Origin: Mesaphorura yosii
Taxonomy: Eukaryota; Arthropoda; Collembola; Poduromorpha; Tullbergiidae
Assembly (NCBI GenBank): GCA_009869945.1
Contig: WIXG01000062.1
Span: 218,043-282,042, forward strand
DNA: 64,000 nt
Direction: 5' to 3'
Positions 62,516-64,000 of this stretch are shown in pieces; positions within the stretch are counted from its first letter, which is position 1; each line of letters starts with the position of its first letter. Position numbers and translations under genes: made by a program. The notes below the pieces were generated by a model. It was not told the DNA's origin, searched no databases, and saw only the letters and a program-made list of their open reading frames with translations.

Positions 62516-64000
62516 TAAATACAAGAGGAAAAGGGTTGTATAAATTTGCACGGATAAATTGAGTCCCCAGATTTCGTTAAGAAAGCTAACAAGAGGCAGA
62601 CTAATCATCGAGAACAATCGGCTGTCGTGTCGCTGAATTAACACAATTTCTGGGAACTGTAACCATTTGTCACATTGTTCAAAGACATTTTCTCAAAGCA
62701 AGATTAATGGAAAAAAGTGAGATGGCTCATTAAAAAAGGGTTGAGCAAACTCGTGTCCGTAACCGTCAAAGGAAAAGTGCGAGCGCTTGGGAAAGTTGAA
62801 ACGCCTGCGGGAAACGAACGAAAGAGGAGGTAGGAGTTGGATATTCATCGTGTTCATTACAAGACTATGCAAAATGTAAGAATGAAATGCTTTTGAAACT
62901 CACACGCCCGCCTGTCCGCTCGATGAGAGAAAAGTTGAGTAAAGTACCCCAGCATTGAGTTAAAGTGATTATAAAGAAGGCCGATAGTCAAGCTCGATTT
63001 GGAGCACAAAAGTTCTCATTACGCAAAAAACATTACACAGGATTCAAGTATTCGACCGATTCACCAACTTTTGTGAAAGACAACTTTTCTGCTACCACCG
63101 CACTGTGAAGTCTGGCACCGCCAAACTGCTAACTGCCTGTTGCTCGAAGCGTTATCTTCTGTGTCACAATAAGTGAAAGCACGCCGTAAAGAATGGGAAA
63201 CGAAGCAGGCGAAATGCGAAATGATATGCAAACCCTCAGGCGGTGAGTTCGCCTAATGATTACACGTAACTGCAACATGCTAAAAACTTATTTTTTAAGC
63301 TGATTGGATTAATTTTTGAGGACAAAGCGATGAAAGCGTCTTGGATGGGGAAAACTTTGCTTTTAAGGAAAAATGCGAAGATCAGGCAGCTCATCACTGA
63401 AGAAAGACGACAGTACTCCTTCCTTTCATTACAAATTAAGTTTAAGGATTAAGAATTTAGGGCGATGACTTGAGACAACATTAAAATAGTGCGTTATGCA
63501 TGCATACGCAGAAGTTAGGTCCTCGGGTCTCAAAAGTAGAAAGAATTCTAGCCCATCTTGCTAACAAAACTGGTGTGTCTTTTTCAGGTCTGTGGTTTTG
63601 TTCAGTATTTCAAGCGAAAAACGAGTTCGCATATTCCATCACACTCATAAACACGAGGACAGAAACCGAACCCAGCAGTCACCATACCTCTTTATCAATA
63701 TGGATTTGACTCTGTGTATAAATTCTGTCAAGCGACGTGGGAAGCGTTATGATGAATATCGAAATGTCAGCCACATCCTGGGCCTGGTCTGGACAGTGTG
63801 GACTGGGCTGAATTAATTGAATAATGCTTCGTTGTTTGTACGACCTACACGAGAGCATGGTCGTCTTTTCTAATTAGTCCAAGGAGGAACCAGTATTCAT
63901 TGGAGCCAGGACTAAATTAATACACAGACACAACACTCAGGCGGCCTCAGCCTGTCTTGAAGTGTAACGCCAGAAAGCCAGATAGAGGAGTTAACTTTAG
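62516..64000. other. Upstream intron or 5' region of the coiled-coil gene
   Basis: The CAG acceptor of the 62,512 exon shows that at least one upstream exon exists. None was identified with confidence. A short open stretch ending in a GTGAGT donor near 62,900 on the minus strand has the right phase but no clear acceptor or ATG. Confidence 0.5.

Noticed and set aside
62898-63000. Candidate upstream exon for the coiled-coil gene
   Set aside because: A GTGAGT donor in the right phase follows about 27 open codons, but no acceptor or initiating ATG fits, so it was not added to the model.

Overview
The window is nuclear DNA of an animal, most likely an arthropod. The evidence is spliceosomal GT-AG introns throughout, AATAAA poly(A) signals, an arthropod-type TCAGT initiator with a TATA box about 30 bp upstream of the zinc-finger gene, and a Snail-family protein whose N-terminal box resembles insect Escargot. 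Introns are very short (61-91 nt in the chloride-transporter gene, which packs 18 exons into 4.1 kb). Short introns, moderate AT-richness and family content suggest a branchiopod crustacean such as Daphnia, but that is inference. Nothing bacterial, viral or organellar was recognised.

Layout. Positions 1 to about 33,690 are a gene desert: no ORF there has a recognisable domain, and no tRNA, rRNA or complete transposon was seen. It contains CAG/TTG-type microsatellites and homeodomain-like TTAATTAA palindromes. It ends at the promoter of a single-intron snail/escargot-type zinc-finger gene (+, 33,838-35,124). Such deserts commonly hold long-range enhancers of developmental regulators; that role is inferred here. 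A second, smaller gene-free stretch runs to 39.8 kb.

From 39.8 kb the window is gene-dense. On the minus strand lie a secreted protein of unknown function made of two related halves (39,864-40,934), an 18-exon ClC-6/7-type chloride/proton exchanger (41,743-45,869), and a tandem pair of SLC52A-type riboflavin transporters with matching intron phases (46,834-48,577 and 49,116-50,772). On the plus strand follows a BRD7/BRD9-type bromodomain gene in 11 exons (52,318-56,043). On the minus strand, convergent with it, are the last three exons of a gene encoding a compact beta-rich region followed by a C-terminal coiled coil (59,239-62,512); I could not name it, and its 5' end was not found.

The genes do not form a pathway. 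They are independent eukaryotic units: a transcriptional repressor, a secreted protein, an endolysosomal ion exchanger, two vitamin carriers, a chromatin-remodelling subunit and an unknown coiled-coil protein. Exon boundaries were derived by hand from splice sites, reading-frame continuity and remembered family sequence; every multi-exon model keeps frame across all junctions. No alignment or database search was run. The most interesting points are the unusual G-F-E-G-P gating motif and 20-nt micro-exon of the chloride transporter, an in-frame alternative donor inside the bromodomain, the two-half secreted protein and the unrecognised coiled-coil gene.
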